NCBI GenBank assembly: GCA_963693315.1
Contig: OY856188.1
Coordinates: forward strand, 248,174,656 to 248,238,655
DNA length: 64,000 nt
From: Diogma glabrata
Taxonomy: Eukaryota; Arthropoda; Insecta; Diptera; Cylindrotomidae
Direction of reading: 5' to 3'
Shown here: positions 33,960 through 45,310 of the stretch, in pieces
Numbering within the stretch: position 1 is the first letter of the stretch
How the letters are laid out: each line of letters opens with the position of its first letter
The notes under the pieces: model-generated
Seen by the model: only the letters and a program-made list of their open reading frames with translations
What the model was told of the DNA's origin: nothing
Database searches by the model: none
Translations under genes and position numbers: made by a program

Positions 33960-36900
33960 TCGGAAGTGACAAAGCGGAAGTTAGGATGCAGAACTGTTGT
34001 AAACCGCACTAAATGTGTATGTAACAAGTTTCATCCAATTCGATTATCAGGTACAGATGTTATTGAGCTTCCAAAATAACAGGTGCTTGGAGGACCCCCT
34101 ACCACTTTGTTCACTATCGCTAAAAAAAAACTAATCAGTTCCTTGCCATACATATTTGCATCTTTTTGCGAAGTGTCATCAAAACTACTTAACGAACGAA
34201 TGTTGTATGCTTCCAACAAACATTGAAACAATAAACAGGTGTTCGGGAGGACCCCACCACTCATCCCAATATTGTCCAAAAACTAGTCAATTCTTTGTCA
34301 ATAAAGTCTTTATCTTTTTTCAAAGTGCCATTAAAACAAACTTTAAAAACCAAGTGTGAAAAGTCAGCAGTTGTATGGTAAATCCCCCGCCACTTTGATC
34401 AATGTGTCCCAAAAGATGATAATTATCTTCTTACACTAATTGAAACCTTTCCATAAGTTTTATCATAATCACTTCATTATTGTAGGCTGTAGTGTGCATA
34501 AAGATACTGAAAAAACTGCCAACAATTAAAAAAAAGATTTTTTACCGGCAGTAAAAAACCGGAAGTTGGGATGCAGAATTTTTGTAAATCATACTAAATG
34601 CTTATGTACAAAGTTTCATCCAATTCGATTATCAGGTACAGATGTTATTGAGCTTTAAAAAAAAACAGGTGTATGGGACACCCCCCACCACTTTGTTCAC
34701 TGTCGCTCAAAAACTAATCAGTTCTTTGCCATACATGTTTGCATTTTTTTCCAAAGTGTCATCAAAATTGGTTCACGAACGAATGCTGTGTGCTCCCAAC
34801 AAACATTGAAAAAATGATGACACAGTAAACAGGTGTTCGGGAGACCCCGTACCACTTATCCCAATATTGTCCAAAAACTAATCAGTTCCTTGTGATTTAA
34901 GTTTCCATCTTTTTCCAAAGTGTCATTAGAATTGATTAATGAATGAAATCTGTATGCTCCCAACAAACTTAAAAAATAAAGTGTGAAAAGTCAGCAGTTG
35001 TATGGTAGACCCCCCGCCACTTTGATCAATGTGTCCTAAAAGATGATAATTATCTTCTTACATTAATTGGAACCCTATTCCATAAGTTTCATCATAATCA
35101 CTTCATTATTGTAGGCTGTAGTGTGCATAAAGACACTGAAAAAACTTCATAAAAGTACAAAAAAAATTTTTTACCAGAAGTAAAAAACCGGATGTTGGGA
35201 TGCAGAACTATTTTAAACCGTACTACATACTCATATACCAAGCTTCATCCATTTCGCTTATCAGGTACAGAAGCTATAGATCTTTCAAAAAAACAGGTGC
35301 TCCAGGGACCCCCCACCACTTTGTTCACTAGCGCTCGAAAACTAATCAGTTCTTTGCCATACATGTTTGCATCTTTTTCCAAAGTGTCATCAAAATTTGT
35401 TCACGAACGAATGCTGTGTGCTCCCAACAAACATTGAAAAAAGTGTGACACATTAAACAGGTGTTCGGGAGGACCCCCACCACTTATTCCAATATTATCC
35501 AAAAACTAAACAGTTCTTTGTTACTTAAATTTCCATCTTTTTCGAAAGTGTCATTAAAATAAATTAATGAACGAAGTCTGTATGCTCCCAACAAACTTAA
35601 AAAACAAAGTGTGAAAAGTCAGCATTTGTGGGGTAGACCCCCCACCACTTTGATCAATGTGTCTTAATACATGATAATTATCTTTTCACCCTAATTGGAA
35701 CCCTATTCCATAAGTTTCATCATAATCACTTCATTATTGTAGGCTGTAGTGTGCATCAATTACACTGACAAAACTGCAAAAAAGTACAAAAAAAATTTTT
35801 TACCGGAAGTGAAAAACCAAAAGTTGGGATGCAGAACTATTGTAAACCGTATTACATACTCATGTACCAAGTTTCATCCAATTCGCTTATCAGGTACAGA
35901 AGTTATTGAGCTTTAAAAAAAACAGGTGCTCCAGGGTCCCCCCACCACTTTGTTCACTATCGCTCAAAAACTAATCAGTTCTTTGCCATACATGTTTGCA
36001 TCTTTTTCCAAACTGTCATCAAAATTCGTTCACGAACGAATGCTGTGTGCTCCCAACAAACATTGAAAAAAGTGTGACACATTAAACAGGTGTTCGGGAG
36101 GACCCCCACCACTTACTCCAATATTATCCAAAAACTAATCAGTTCTTTGTTACTTAAGTCTCCATCTTTTTCCAAAGTGTCATTAAAATAAATTAATGAA
36201 TGAAGTCTGTATGCTCCCAAAAAACTTAAAAAACAAAGTGTGAAAAGTCAGCATTTGTATGGTAGACCCTCCACCACTTTGATCAATGTGTCCCAAAACA
36301 TAATAATTATCTTTTCACACTAATTGGAACCCTATTCCATAAGTTTCATCATAATCACTTCATTATTGTAGGCTGTAGTGTGCATAAAGACACTGAAAAA
36401 ACTTCAAAAAAGTACAAAAAAAATTTTTTTACCGGAAGTGAAAAATCGGAAGTTGGGATGCAGAACTATTTTAAAGCGTACTACATACTCATGTACCAAG
36501 TTTCATCCGATTCGCTTATCAGGTACAGAAGTTATAGAGCTTTCAAAAAAACAGGTGCTCCAGGGACCCCCCCACCAGTTTGTTCACTATCGCTCAAAAA
36601 CTAATCAGTTCTTTGTCATACATGTTTGCGTTTTTTTCCAAAGTGTCATCAAAATTCATTCACGAATGAATGTTTTATGCTCCCAACAAACATAAAAACT
36701 TTGTGGAAAAAACCACCTGTTGTATCGTGAACCCCCCAACCCTTTATCCAATGTGCTCCAAAAGCTGACAAAATCTTTCTCGTGTTATTTAAAAGCTTTT
36801 CGCAACGTTTCATGAAAATCGATCGGTAATTGTAGGCTACAGTAGGGATAAACACCTGAAAAAAAAACTTTTTAACCGGAAGTGACAAACCGGAAGTTGG

Positions 36901-37105
36901 TATGCAGAAATATTGAAAACAGTACTAAAACCTTATATACTAAGTTTCAATAAGATCATAGCCCGGGATCAGAAGTTATTCAAGATTTAAACTTAGAGGT
37001 GTTCGGGAGACCCCCGCCATTTTGTCCAAATTTGAAATGAATCCAGATCTTCCATTTTCAAGTGAACCTGTACCATTTGCCAAAGTTTCATCAAGATCCT
37101 ATGCA
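33960..37105 (+). repeat. Higher-order satellite, 629-bp unit, about 5 units
   Basis: The landmark GGGATGCAGAA recurs at 33984 (variant), 34569, 35198, 35827, 36456 and 36899 (variant). Three successive spacings are exactly 629 bases, the first is 585 and the last 443. Each unit contains about four related ~157-bp monomers, each ending in a C-run such as GACCCCCCACCACTTTG, with shared words CAAAAACTAATCAGTTCTTT, TTTTTCCAAAGTGTCAT and CTCCCAACAAAC. The last unit ends in a diverged portion up to 37105. Short frames in it are repeat artefacts. Confidence 0.9.
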
Positions 37106-37204
37106 GAAAACTCTTGAATCGAATGAATTGAAATGAATCTTAAAATAATTTTAATTTAAATTAATACATGGCATTCTATAGGAAGGATAGAACGTTGTAT
37201 TGGG

Positions 37205-37280
37205 TTCGTGTTTAATAAATTTTATTCTTACGAACATTTGCTTGCTCGTGCCTCGCTCGAGCAAAAGTTTACAGCTCGAA
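37205..37280 (+). repeat. Dispersed repeat piece, inverted copy at 55600-55690
   Basis: The stretch with GTTTAATAAATTTTATTCT and CTCGTGCCTCGCTC matches the complement of 55608-55680 at moderate identity. Neither copy lies in a gene. The rest of 37106-37520 shows nothing else. Confidence 0.5.
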
Positions 37281-37520
37281 AAATAAAATATATCATTAAA
37301 CACTGATATAATAAAATCGTGTTCCTCAGCAATCGCGTAACAGAATAAAATTGACAGCTGTTTATTTTATTCTATTAAGACTAATAACGCACACAAATGT
37401 GGTTGTAAAATAACAAAAAACCTATACTTGTAGTTGGTGGAAGGATAATATATTTTTAATTCCCACACATTTAAGTTTTACTTTCAGTTTGATGCTTTTA
37501 TTCGTATTAGAAATAAAAAA

Positions 37521-38715
37521 TATGGAGGAGCTGAAATCTCACAGCTCTGAGATATCAAGACTTCGGTCTGGGTTAAGGATTTTGATATAGTTTTCGGCAA
37601 AAAACTTTTACAAGGATATGGTTTTTAGTTTTGGGCAGCGATGTATATCAAACATAACTCTTTGTTAAAGTACAAGTATTTTTTATCTCTGTTTAAAAAT
37701 TTATTACAAAACTAACACGAAACATCAATACGTTGCCGGAAAATTATAATCAAAATTCCAAAAATATTGTAAAAATTAAATAAAATCAAACTTTTTCAAA
37801 ATTCCAAAAATATTCCAAAAATTAGAATAAAATCAAACATTTAAATTTTTTCTAAATTCCAATAATATTTTGAAAATTCTTAAAAATTCAAACTTTTTCC
37901 AAAATTCTAAAAATATTGCAAAAGTTATTACAAAATCAAAAATAAAAACATTTTCAAAATTCCAAAAATATTTCAAAAACTATAACAAATTCAAAAATTT
38001 CCATGTCCAATTTCATTTTAAATTACATTTACGTCATAAAAACAGCTACATTTTTTTTCCTAAAAAATTGGCTAAAAAATTAAATGAAATCATTTTTTGA
38101 CACACTTGACATTATTTTTTGACAAACTTATAACGCCATAATTCTCTATAATAATAATAAAACTTCATTTCAAACAAACAATAAATAATATTTTTTTTTT
38201 TCAAAAAATTAGGTAAAAAAATAAATAAAAATCTTTCTTTTGACACACTTGACAACATTTTTTTGACAAACTTATAATGCAATAATCTAGATTTTGGTCT
38301 CACATACCAATCCCGACCATCAAAATTTCTCCAAATTCAATGTTCCTACTCGTAATCACTTAAAATGAACGTTTTTTAAGCAAAAAATATGCAAATTTCC
38401 TTGTTTTGACACACTTGACGATTTTTTCGACACACTTCCGGTACAGTTATCGAACACATCGTCCTTTCGGCTCTTCCCATTGAGTAAATTTATTTTTAGA
38501 AAAAAAATATTTTGAAATCCGTTCAGCGCTTTTCTAGATTTCGTCGGTTGTGACGGCCGGACGGCCGACAGACAGACACACATTTTTTTTTGTTGCTTTT
38601 TTAGAATCAGTAGGTCCTAAAACGTCGAGAAATGCCAAAAAAAGTGGGGGTAAGAATTTCACTTTGAGCTCATGAATGTAATACTTAGGTCTTTCAGACC
38701 GAAGTAATATATTAT
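37521..38715 (+). repeat. Dispersed repeat family A, fullest copy
   Basis: It starts TATGGAGGAGCTGAAATCTC, followed by CACAGCTCTGAGATATCAAG. It continues through an AT-rich body of CAAAATTCCAAAAATATT words, a local repeat of TTTTGACACACTTGACA near 38095, 38240 and 38400, and GGACGGCCGACAGACAGACA near 38560. It ends at ACGTCGAGAAATGCCAAAAA and CTTTCAGACCGAAG. The 5' part recurs at 46391 and 63772, and the 3' part at 889. No long frame is present. It may be a non-autonomous or heavily decayed element. Confidence 0.7.
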
Positions 38716-38870
38716 TTCCTGGTTGGTCCAATTATGGAAGTATTGTTATTAAAATAAATAAAAAAGATGTCGAAAAAATACTAACGTTCTTTTTCTGCAT
38801 ATGCAATGATAGGAAATAATAAAATCGACACCAAAGAGTGAAATAAGAAAATTAAAATTTTGCTTTTAAG

Positions 38871-39737
38871 CTAGAAACACAACACGGGCAAAATCGTCCG
38901 ACGACGACGTTAGTAACATTAGAATACACAGGATACATACATTTCAAACACAACTACAGCGATAAAGGAAAAAGTTTTTTTTCGTCGGAGAATATATAGA
39001 TTCTATTTCTAATTTATCGTGGGCGATAATTATTGCCAGATATCAATTTTATTTTTATTTGACTGCAAGGGTAATTTTTAATGTTATTATGACAGTGCCG
39101 CCAACGAAAAAATATGATTTTCTGATGTTTTTCGCGTTTCTGAGGTTGTTTATTTATTTATTTAGCGTATGGTTTTTTTTGTAACACATTAAAAAATTAA
39201 ACTTAAAAATAGGTAGACTCTTCTATGAAATTTACCTAAAACAATACATGGATACACATTAAATGAACTTACAATCAATTTGATTGCGTGTCTTTTAAGT
39301 AAATTAAAAAGTAAAATATTTGAACATTGGGCAGTACATTTGAACATTAGATGTTTACATCGAGCGAGTCTATCCATGCTACTACATCGGGAGTTGCCAA
39401 ATGGATGTCTGAGGTTGTAATCGTTTTGTTTTGAGTTGTCAACTGAATTTTCAGTTTGTGTTCAAATTTCGGTTTTATTCATTTATATCTTTCGTATTCT
39501 GTATTTTATTTTTAAAATTGGTTATTAGTAGAAAAATTATTATTATTTATTAGTAAAAATTAGTTATTTTTAAAATTGAAATGTGCGAAATTCATTTTGA
39601 CAAAGAACAAAGTATTTTAGTTTATGCAATTTTATTTTTGACAGCTATTCACGCTGACGCCTTTGTTGTGGCTACGACAGCGAAATTGTAGACGTTTTTT
39701 TTATCGTCCGGCGTTATCGTCCGTGTTGTGTTTCTAC
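38871..39737. mobile_element. Short TIR element (~867 bp), non-autonomous
   Basis: The terminal inverted repeats CTAGAAACACAACACGG (38871) and CCGTGTTGTGTTTCTAC (ending 39737) match at 16 of 17 bases. Related words continue inward (ATCGTCCGACGACGACG against ATCGTCCGGCGTTATCG). The flanks TTTTAAG and TTTACAAG are similar but not identical, so the target duplication is unsure. The inside has no credible transposase; the minus 62-codon frame at 39189 matches nothing. Confidence 0.65.
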
Positions 39738-39779
39738 CTTTACAAGTAAAAATGATATTAAAAATTTGAGAACAAAGGA

Positions 39780-41448
39780 GTTCGAAAGTTTTCTGGAAAT
39801 TCAAACTTAGAGTGACTTTGAAATCAAATCAATTAGGGTGACTTTGAAATCAAATTACAAGAGAATGGGTCACTCGATATAAATGGTTTTATATGGGTTG
39901 GAAAGGTAACTGTCTGGTCTATTGACTTTTCTAAAAAATACACAGTAAAACTTTTTCTTACACATTAATTAATAAACATACTATGCACTAAAATTTTTAA
40001 GGATGTTGTTGATTCCGTAATAATAGAAATATCCTATATATTAATACGCTAGATTAAAACTTTGTGGAGCATTAGGCTTTTTTATTCGCAGATGGATTCA
40101 TTTGAAATTTTCACAGCTAACTGATATTAGTGTAACCTATAGTCGGATCCGGATTCAAACAAATCGGATCATAAATAAAAAAGTTATTATATACGGAAAA
40201 CTTTTTCTATACATATGCATTATAAGTTTACATACATGCAAAAACGAAATTAAAAATTTATTTTATTTTTTTATATTTTCTTTTTTTATATTTTCTTTTT
40301 TATATATTAGCTATCGAATAACGAACAACGAACAACAAAAACGAAACTTAAAAATTTATTTTCTTTCATTTCAGTCGTCTTTTGTCTTTGAACAAGGACG
40401 GTTTTCGATATTATTTCGATTATTTTGTTTATTGATTAAAGATATTTGCGTAATATTTTTGTTTTCTTATTATAGGAGGGCTATTATTTTGAAAACGTAC
40501 ATTTGTTTGTTGATTTTAAATTTTTGATTTTTAAAAAATCTGAAATTTTGATATTTTGTTGGTATTGACGAAAGGAAAAAAGTTGTTTCTGCTTTTATTT
40601 TTTGTGTACTCTGAATCGGAGTTATGCGCGGTTGAATTTTTGAGGCTTTTTCACGTAGTTTTGGTATTGGTGTCAATGTTTTGTGAATAGGTGCCACAAA
40701 TTTCATCCGACTTAAGTATATTTTTGCAAGTAAAAAGAAAAATAACTGAATAATTGAAACTAGGAGGGCCCGGCGTGCTTCGCTACGCTTATAAATAAAG
40801 TTTTTGCGTAGACATTTTGTTGACGTAGAAGCAATGATTTCAAAAAGTGGTAATGAGAAATGCTAGCCTATAATTTTTAATTTTTCTTTTTAAATATATG
40901 AATGATAAATAATCAGAACTCTAGCTGATCAGTTCGGATATATGAAAAATTAGCGATCAAATAAGTTAGAGATCAAATAAGCTTACTTGAAAACTTATTT
41001 GATCGCTAATTTGTCATATATCCGAACTGATCAGCTTGAGTTCTGATTATTTATCATTCATATATTTAAAAAGAAAAATTAAAAATTATAGGCTAGCATT
41101 TCTCATTACCACTTTTTGAAATCATTGCTTCTACGTCAACAAAATGTCTACGCAAAAACTTTATTTATAAGCGTAGCGAAGCACGCCGGGCCCTCCTAGT
41201 AAAATATAAAGAGTTTGTTTTTGTTCTAAAGATATTTGTTTTTGAAAATGCGTATCTAAGGTGAAAAACTTTAGTTGAAAATCTAAAATTTTTGATATGC
41301 GATGCAGATCTTTAAAATTTTACTATTGATATTTTTGAGTCAGTTATATTTTTAGCGCATATAAAACCATTAATATCGGGTGAGTCGCTCTTGTGCAATT
41401 TGATTTTAGTCATTCTAAGTTTGCATTTCCAGAAAAAGTTCGAACATC
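39780..41448. repeat. Outer inverted repeat around the 442-bp palindrome
   Basis: 39780-39895 (TTCTGGAAATTCAAACTTAG, ATGGTTTTATATG) is a diverged inverted copy of 41350-41448. The arms are about 100 bp. The left one has a local duplication of TGACTTTGAAATCAAATT. Between them lie AT-rich sequence without a recognisable gene (the 141-codon frame at 40102 is low complexity) and the palindrome at 40759-41200. Confidence 0.55.
40759..41200. repeat. Near-perfect 442-bp palindrome
   Basis: Arms 40759-40965 and 40994-41200 (207 bp each) are complementary except at about two positions, with a 28-base loop. The outer ends are ACTAGGAGGGCCCGGCGTGC and its complement, which resemble the GGGCCCGGCG..GCTTCGC ends seen in many insect repeats. 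No frame runs through it. It would fold into a single long hairpin as RNA or single-stranded DNA. Confidence 0.95.
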
Positions 41449-41964
41449 CAAACACTTTAAAAAATTTCTAGGAACACATATATTTTATATTGTTCCCTTA
41501 TACTTACTATACATAGTTTTCCTTATTTATTGTATTTGTAATTTGTACTTATGTTATTAAATTTAAACTAATATATTATAATATTATTTTTGCCTTCCAT
41601 TAACATTTTGGTTGCTCCACGTAGACAAACAATTTTAATTAAGAACACCCTCTCTCGTCCTCGAAAAAATCGTTGTTCACTTGCAAAAGAATAGTTCTTG
41701 TATTTTTTAACTTCATGTTATCATTTCAATTTCAAATCTTTTCTTCATTTTTGTTAAATACATAAATATACATTTTTCCATCAAACATCTGTAGATAAAT
41801 TTGAAGTTTTTGAGTTTAACAAAACCCCATTGACCAGTTTTATATACTATTCACTTTAACAGCTCGTCCACATATACTCTATGAACTCTTATGCTCAATT
41901 ACGAAAATTAATAAATAAACAAAAGCTGATCACTAGGTACAACAGTTCATGATACCTCCATTTG
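41201..41964. other. Intergenic, nothing recognised
   Basis: AT-rich, no credible frame. Only the outer inverted arm (41350-41448) is identifiable. Confidence 0.4.
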
Positions 41965-42310
41965 TTTAAAATATGTCGAGAGTTCTTTCTTTATCGCGTA
42001 CTCCAGTGCCAAACTGAATAGTATGAGCGTGAGTTCCTCCATTTTAACTTTTTTTGGGATCATACTTAAAGTGAAACATTGATTTGTCTTTGAACAATTA
42101 AGACAAACACCATATTGATATTCATCGATACCAGATTCGCGAATGAGATTTGTTGAGCTTAAACAATATAAGCGAGTATTTTATATGCAGTGTTAAGCTA
42201 TTTGATGTCCCGATAATGGGCACACTTTGGACGATCGCCTTTCTTTTGTAACTGCACTGCTCTAAGTTAGGAGATCTTGGAAGTGGAATTTAATAGTATT
42301 TCCTTTTCTG
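41965..42310 (-). pseudogene. RTE-type LINE reverse transcriptase scrap
   Basis: Minus-strand frames give LQKKGDRPKCAHYRDIK, then LNTAYKILAYIV, then ESGIDEYQYGVCLNCSKTNQ, then MEELTLILFSLALEYAIKKE. In RTE-like (BovB-type) elements the RT reads KKGDR..C.NYR.I.LLN.AYKIL, IGEYQ.GF..GRST.DQ and LFNLALEY.IRK, so order and spacing fit with an internal deletion of the catalytic core. Stops and frame changes show it is dead. No LINE ends are visible. Confidence 0.65.
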
Positions 42311-42705
42311 GCGCATAGATAATCATATATGGGCGATTTGGGTGTTCCTTGTTAACCATTTTTCAAGCAGTTTTGTTTATTTTCAACTCTTTGGCAGCAA
42401 TGGTCGTCAAATCATTCGTTTTGATTGTGGTATGTTCTACGTACAAAATGGTTTATTAAAGCGTTTCTCACTGTTCTTGTATGTCTAGTAGCATTTATGG
42501 GAGGATGCCATGCAAACAAAATATTTGATTTTTATTTAAGAAGAACGTTTTTATTTAAATTTAATTATGTAATTTGAAAAATTTTTAATAAGAAATAAAA
42601 CATTTTTGAAATATTCATTTGAAAACTTTGTAGATTGTAGAATATCCTTTTTGGAGGCAAAAGTATTAATGTTCAGTTAGATACAGGAACAATTGGTGAA
42701 ACATC

Positions 42706-43056
42706 TCATACTGAAGGTTGAGCATTTGCTTTTTTCCATTCCTCTATTGCTTTTACAAAGCGTTCATAAAAGACTTTTAATTTTGCTTGGTTTTCTGGCT
42801 GATCGGCATAAAATGTCGATTCCATAGATTTTTGAGTAGAATCACGGCCTTTTTCTAGTGTAGCTAGGTTGTCCTCGTATTGTTCCTTTGTTACGCCTGG
42901 TAAATAACCCTAAATATTAGAAAATAAATATAAAATATTACTTGTAATGTTTAAAACTTCAAAATAAATTTGAACTATTTTGAAAAAAATTGTTGAGAAT
43001 CTTACATGTGCGACAGCGGCAAAAACGACGAGAAGTACTACGAATTTAAGACTCAT
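42706..43056 (-). CDS. Two-exon gene for a small secreted protein (84 residues)
   Basis: Exon 1 is 43056 down to 43006, 17 codons: MSLKFVVLLVVFAAVAH, a hydrophobic signal peptide. A 96-base intron (43005-42910) has GTAAGA at its start and TATTTAG at its end, with CTAAT just before as a branch-like word. Exon 2 is 42909-42706, 67 codons and a TGA, in phase. The mature part begins about GYLPGVTKEQYEDNLATLEK and is rich in Lys, Glu and Gln, with no cysteine, probably helical (KVFYERFVKAIEEWKKANAQ). A TATA box lies upstream at 43133-43139. Possible poly(A) signals on the minus strand lie near 42551 and 42535. The frame is intact and every splice element agrees, so a real host gene is likely. The family is unknown to me; a salivary, reproductive or other secreted factor is possible but unproven. 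Confidence 0.8.
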
Positions 43057-43132
43057 TTTAATTGGTTTCGAAAGTTGTGTTTTACGAAAAGCAACTGTAA
43101 CTAATGATGAAATTCGCTAGAAAACCATCTCG

Positions 43133-43139
43133 TTTTATA
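43133..43139 (-). promoter_or_regulatory. TATA box of the secreted-protein gene
   Basis: TATAAAA on the minus strand lies 76 bases upstream of the ATG. This would put transcription start about 45-50 bases before the ATG. Confidence 0.6.
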
Positions 43140-44490
43140 CTAAATTGTATGATCTTGGAAGCCAATTGTTCAAACAACGTTAACTACGCACTTGTGTCTA
43201 AAAAAATAACAAATCAAACATAATATTACGTATTCGGTTTGGAAAAATGTGATAAGTTTAAATATTGTATTTCTTGCGATTGTAATCAATATTGATGAAA
43301 CATTTTTTGTAATATTTCAATTTTTTTTCGATCAAACTCGATTCCTTAAAAAAAAACGGTTTTTGTCTATCTCCTTATCTATGTCCATTGTTTGTTTTCA
43401 GAAGGCTTAGACAAACACATTTTATAACATTCACTAATTTCAAGTTGATAGCAGTTTGTGAGAATATTAAATTACACAGAATTAATTTGGATGCAAATTA
43501 GGAAGAATATATTTGTATATTTTACAAACTAACCGAGTTCGTTTTTGGATAACAGATGTAACTTGATCGTTATGAAACTGACAAGTTAGTTGGATCACTT
43601 GGAACGCAATGGCTACGTACGTTTTTCCACAAGTTTGAATTCAAGCATTTTGATTCGAATGCAAATAGACACATACCAACATAACTTATGCAGTTGTTTT
43701 GCATTTTGGAGGCAGGAAAATAGTTTTGAAGTGGAAACTTCTTTAGTCGCGTTGTAACATTTTGTATGGAGTAAAATCTATATATTCGCATTATCAATTT
43801 TTAAATCAGCAAAATATTTTTAAATATGAAACACATCCATCATTTCTTAACGTTTCAAATTGCGATATAGATATCGCGCTCGACTGATGTTCTGTATATC
43901 GTGAGTTCATTTCCTGGACTGGTACATTTTTTAATTGTTTTTTTTTTAATTTTCATTAAATACCATTAAAATTATTATTTTTTATTCATGAATTCATAAA
44001 AATAATAAAAATTTCTTTTTTACGGATTTTAAAAAATTGATCTATAATGCAGTTTTTCAAAGTTATATTGCTACTGTCTTTTGCAGTTTGCATTCTAGTC
44101 ATCATGCTAAATAAATATTGAACGTAGGAAAGATAGTATAACCTGAAACAATTACATTTGTATATCAAAATTGTTGGTTTAAAATTGTATGTAATACATG
44201 TTTCTAAAATTAAGTGAAGACTTAATACTTGTAACTTGATACTTGATAACATCGATTATATCGATTTAAAGCTCACAATTACGAGACGGAAATCACATTG
44301 ATTCTATATAAAGAAGCATAGCTTATGTATGATTAAACATGGATGGCAATCATGATAAATAAACTAATTAAAAATGGTGACATTTAGTCGATAGTGATTT
44401 GCAAACGGCAACAATGCGCATTAATTACAATTAATTTTGTACTTAGCTTTCCGTAGGAAGATTTGTAAAATTTAAAATTGTTGATCTATG
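43140..44490. other. Intergenic, no gene established
   Basis: AT-rich. The minus frame at 43570-43797 has no recognisable family. A segment at 43865-43920 (ATATCGCGCTCGACTG, GTGAGTTCATTTCC) loosely resembles tRNA A and B boxes but is too weak to call. A TATATAAAG word at 44305 has no frame after it. Confidence 0.35.
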
Positions 44491-44499
44491 GCTGTGACA

Positions 44500-45310
44500 A
44501 CCACGCGTAGTTTAGTCCCTGCTACTGGCATATGAGTTATCTTGTGATATCGTATACCACTGGCAATAGCAGTACAACCTCATTGGCGTGATATCTTAGG
44601 GGTGCTGGCGGATGAAGTATTTTTAATCAACTATACCATCCCTTACTCTAAGTTATGGAATATTCTTTGATGATACGCTATTTTTTTTTTAAATAAAATG
44701 TGTTTGGTAAATTACAAGGTATGTCACAACAACACATAAAAACTTTTAAGAACAAGGTTCCACAACAACATGCTTTCTAAGGTGTTGACAGACGCAAATT
44801 TTTCTATGATATGTTTTGATTATTTCAAATATAAAAATGTATATAATAGTTGCTTGGAATGCTGATAGATGTGAAACCCAGAATAATTTTTATGATTTTA
44901 ATTTATACATTTTGAAATTTTTGAAATGCTACAATAATTGGAAGACAGACAAAAAACACAGCTATTTCACAGAATTAAGTTTTCACTTCTGTCGGCAATC
45001 CTTAACACTGGCTTTTTTTTTTTTCATATTAAAAACTATCATTTGTTAACCATCGATTTAAACACTCATAGTCCACAAACAGTAAAGCAGCTCTTCAAAA
45101 GAAAATAATCTTGACAAATCTGTTTGTGACACTCTACCAGAAAGCCTATATTTAAAGGTGTAGCGCTTTATTGAATAGAGTTCATCCGCCGGAATCCCTA
45201 AAATATCACATTGACTAGTGATATCTCTTTGCTATTATCAGTGATATGAGATATCTTAAGCTAACTCATATGTCAATAGCAGGAAATGGAGTACAAATGA
45301 GGTCACACCC
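44500..45310. mobile_element. Inverted-repeat element (~0.8 kb), MITE-like
   Basis: 44510-44615 (CTGCTACTGGCATATGAGTT, TGGCAATAGCAGTA, TGATATCTTAGGG, GGCGGATGAA) matches the complement of 45185-45300 in the same order. The arms are diverged, about 75-80 percent by eye. The interior has a 77-codon frame with no family resemblance. Exact ends are not resolved. Confidence 0.55.

Noticed and set aside
36378..36695. Open frames of 60-105 codons in the 629-bp satellite and in its inverted block
   Set aside because: They are unit-length artefacts of the repeat, recur with each unit and match no protein.
40102..40527. 141-codon hydrophobic frame
   Set aside because: Phe/Ile/Tyr-rich because of T-runs. 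No conserved family, and it lies inside an inverted-repeat structure.
43865..43920. tRNA-derived SINE-like A and B box words
   Set aside because: Only loose similarity, no cloverleaf, no second copy in the window.
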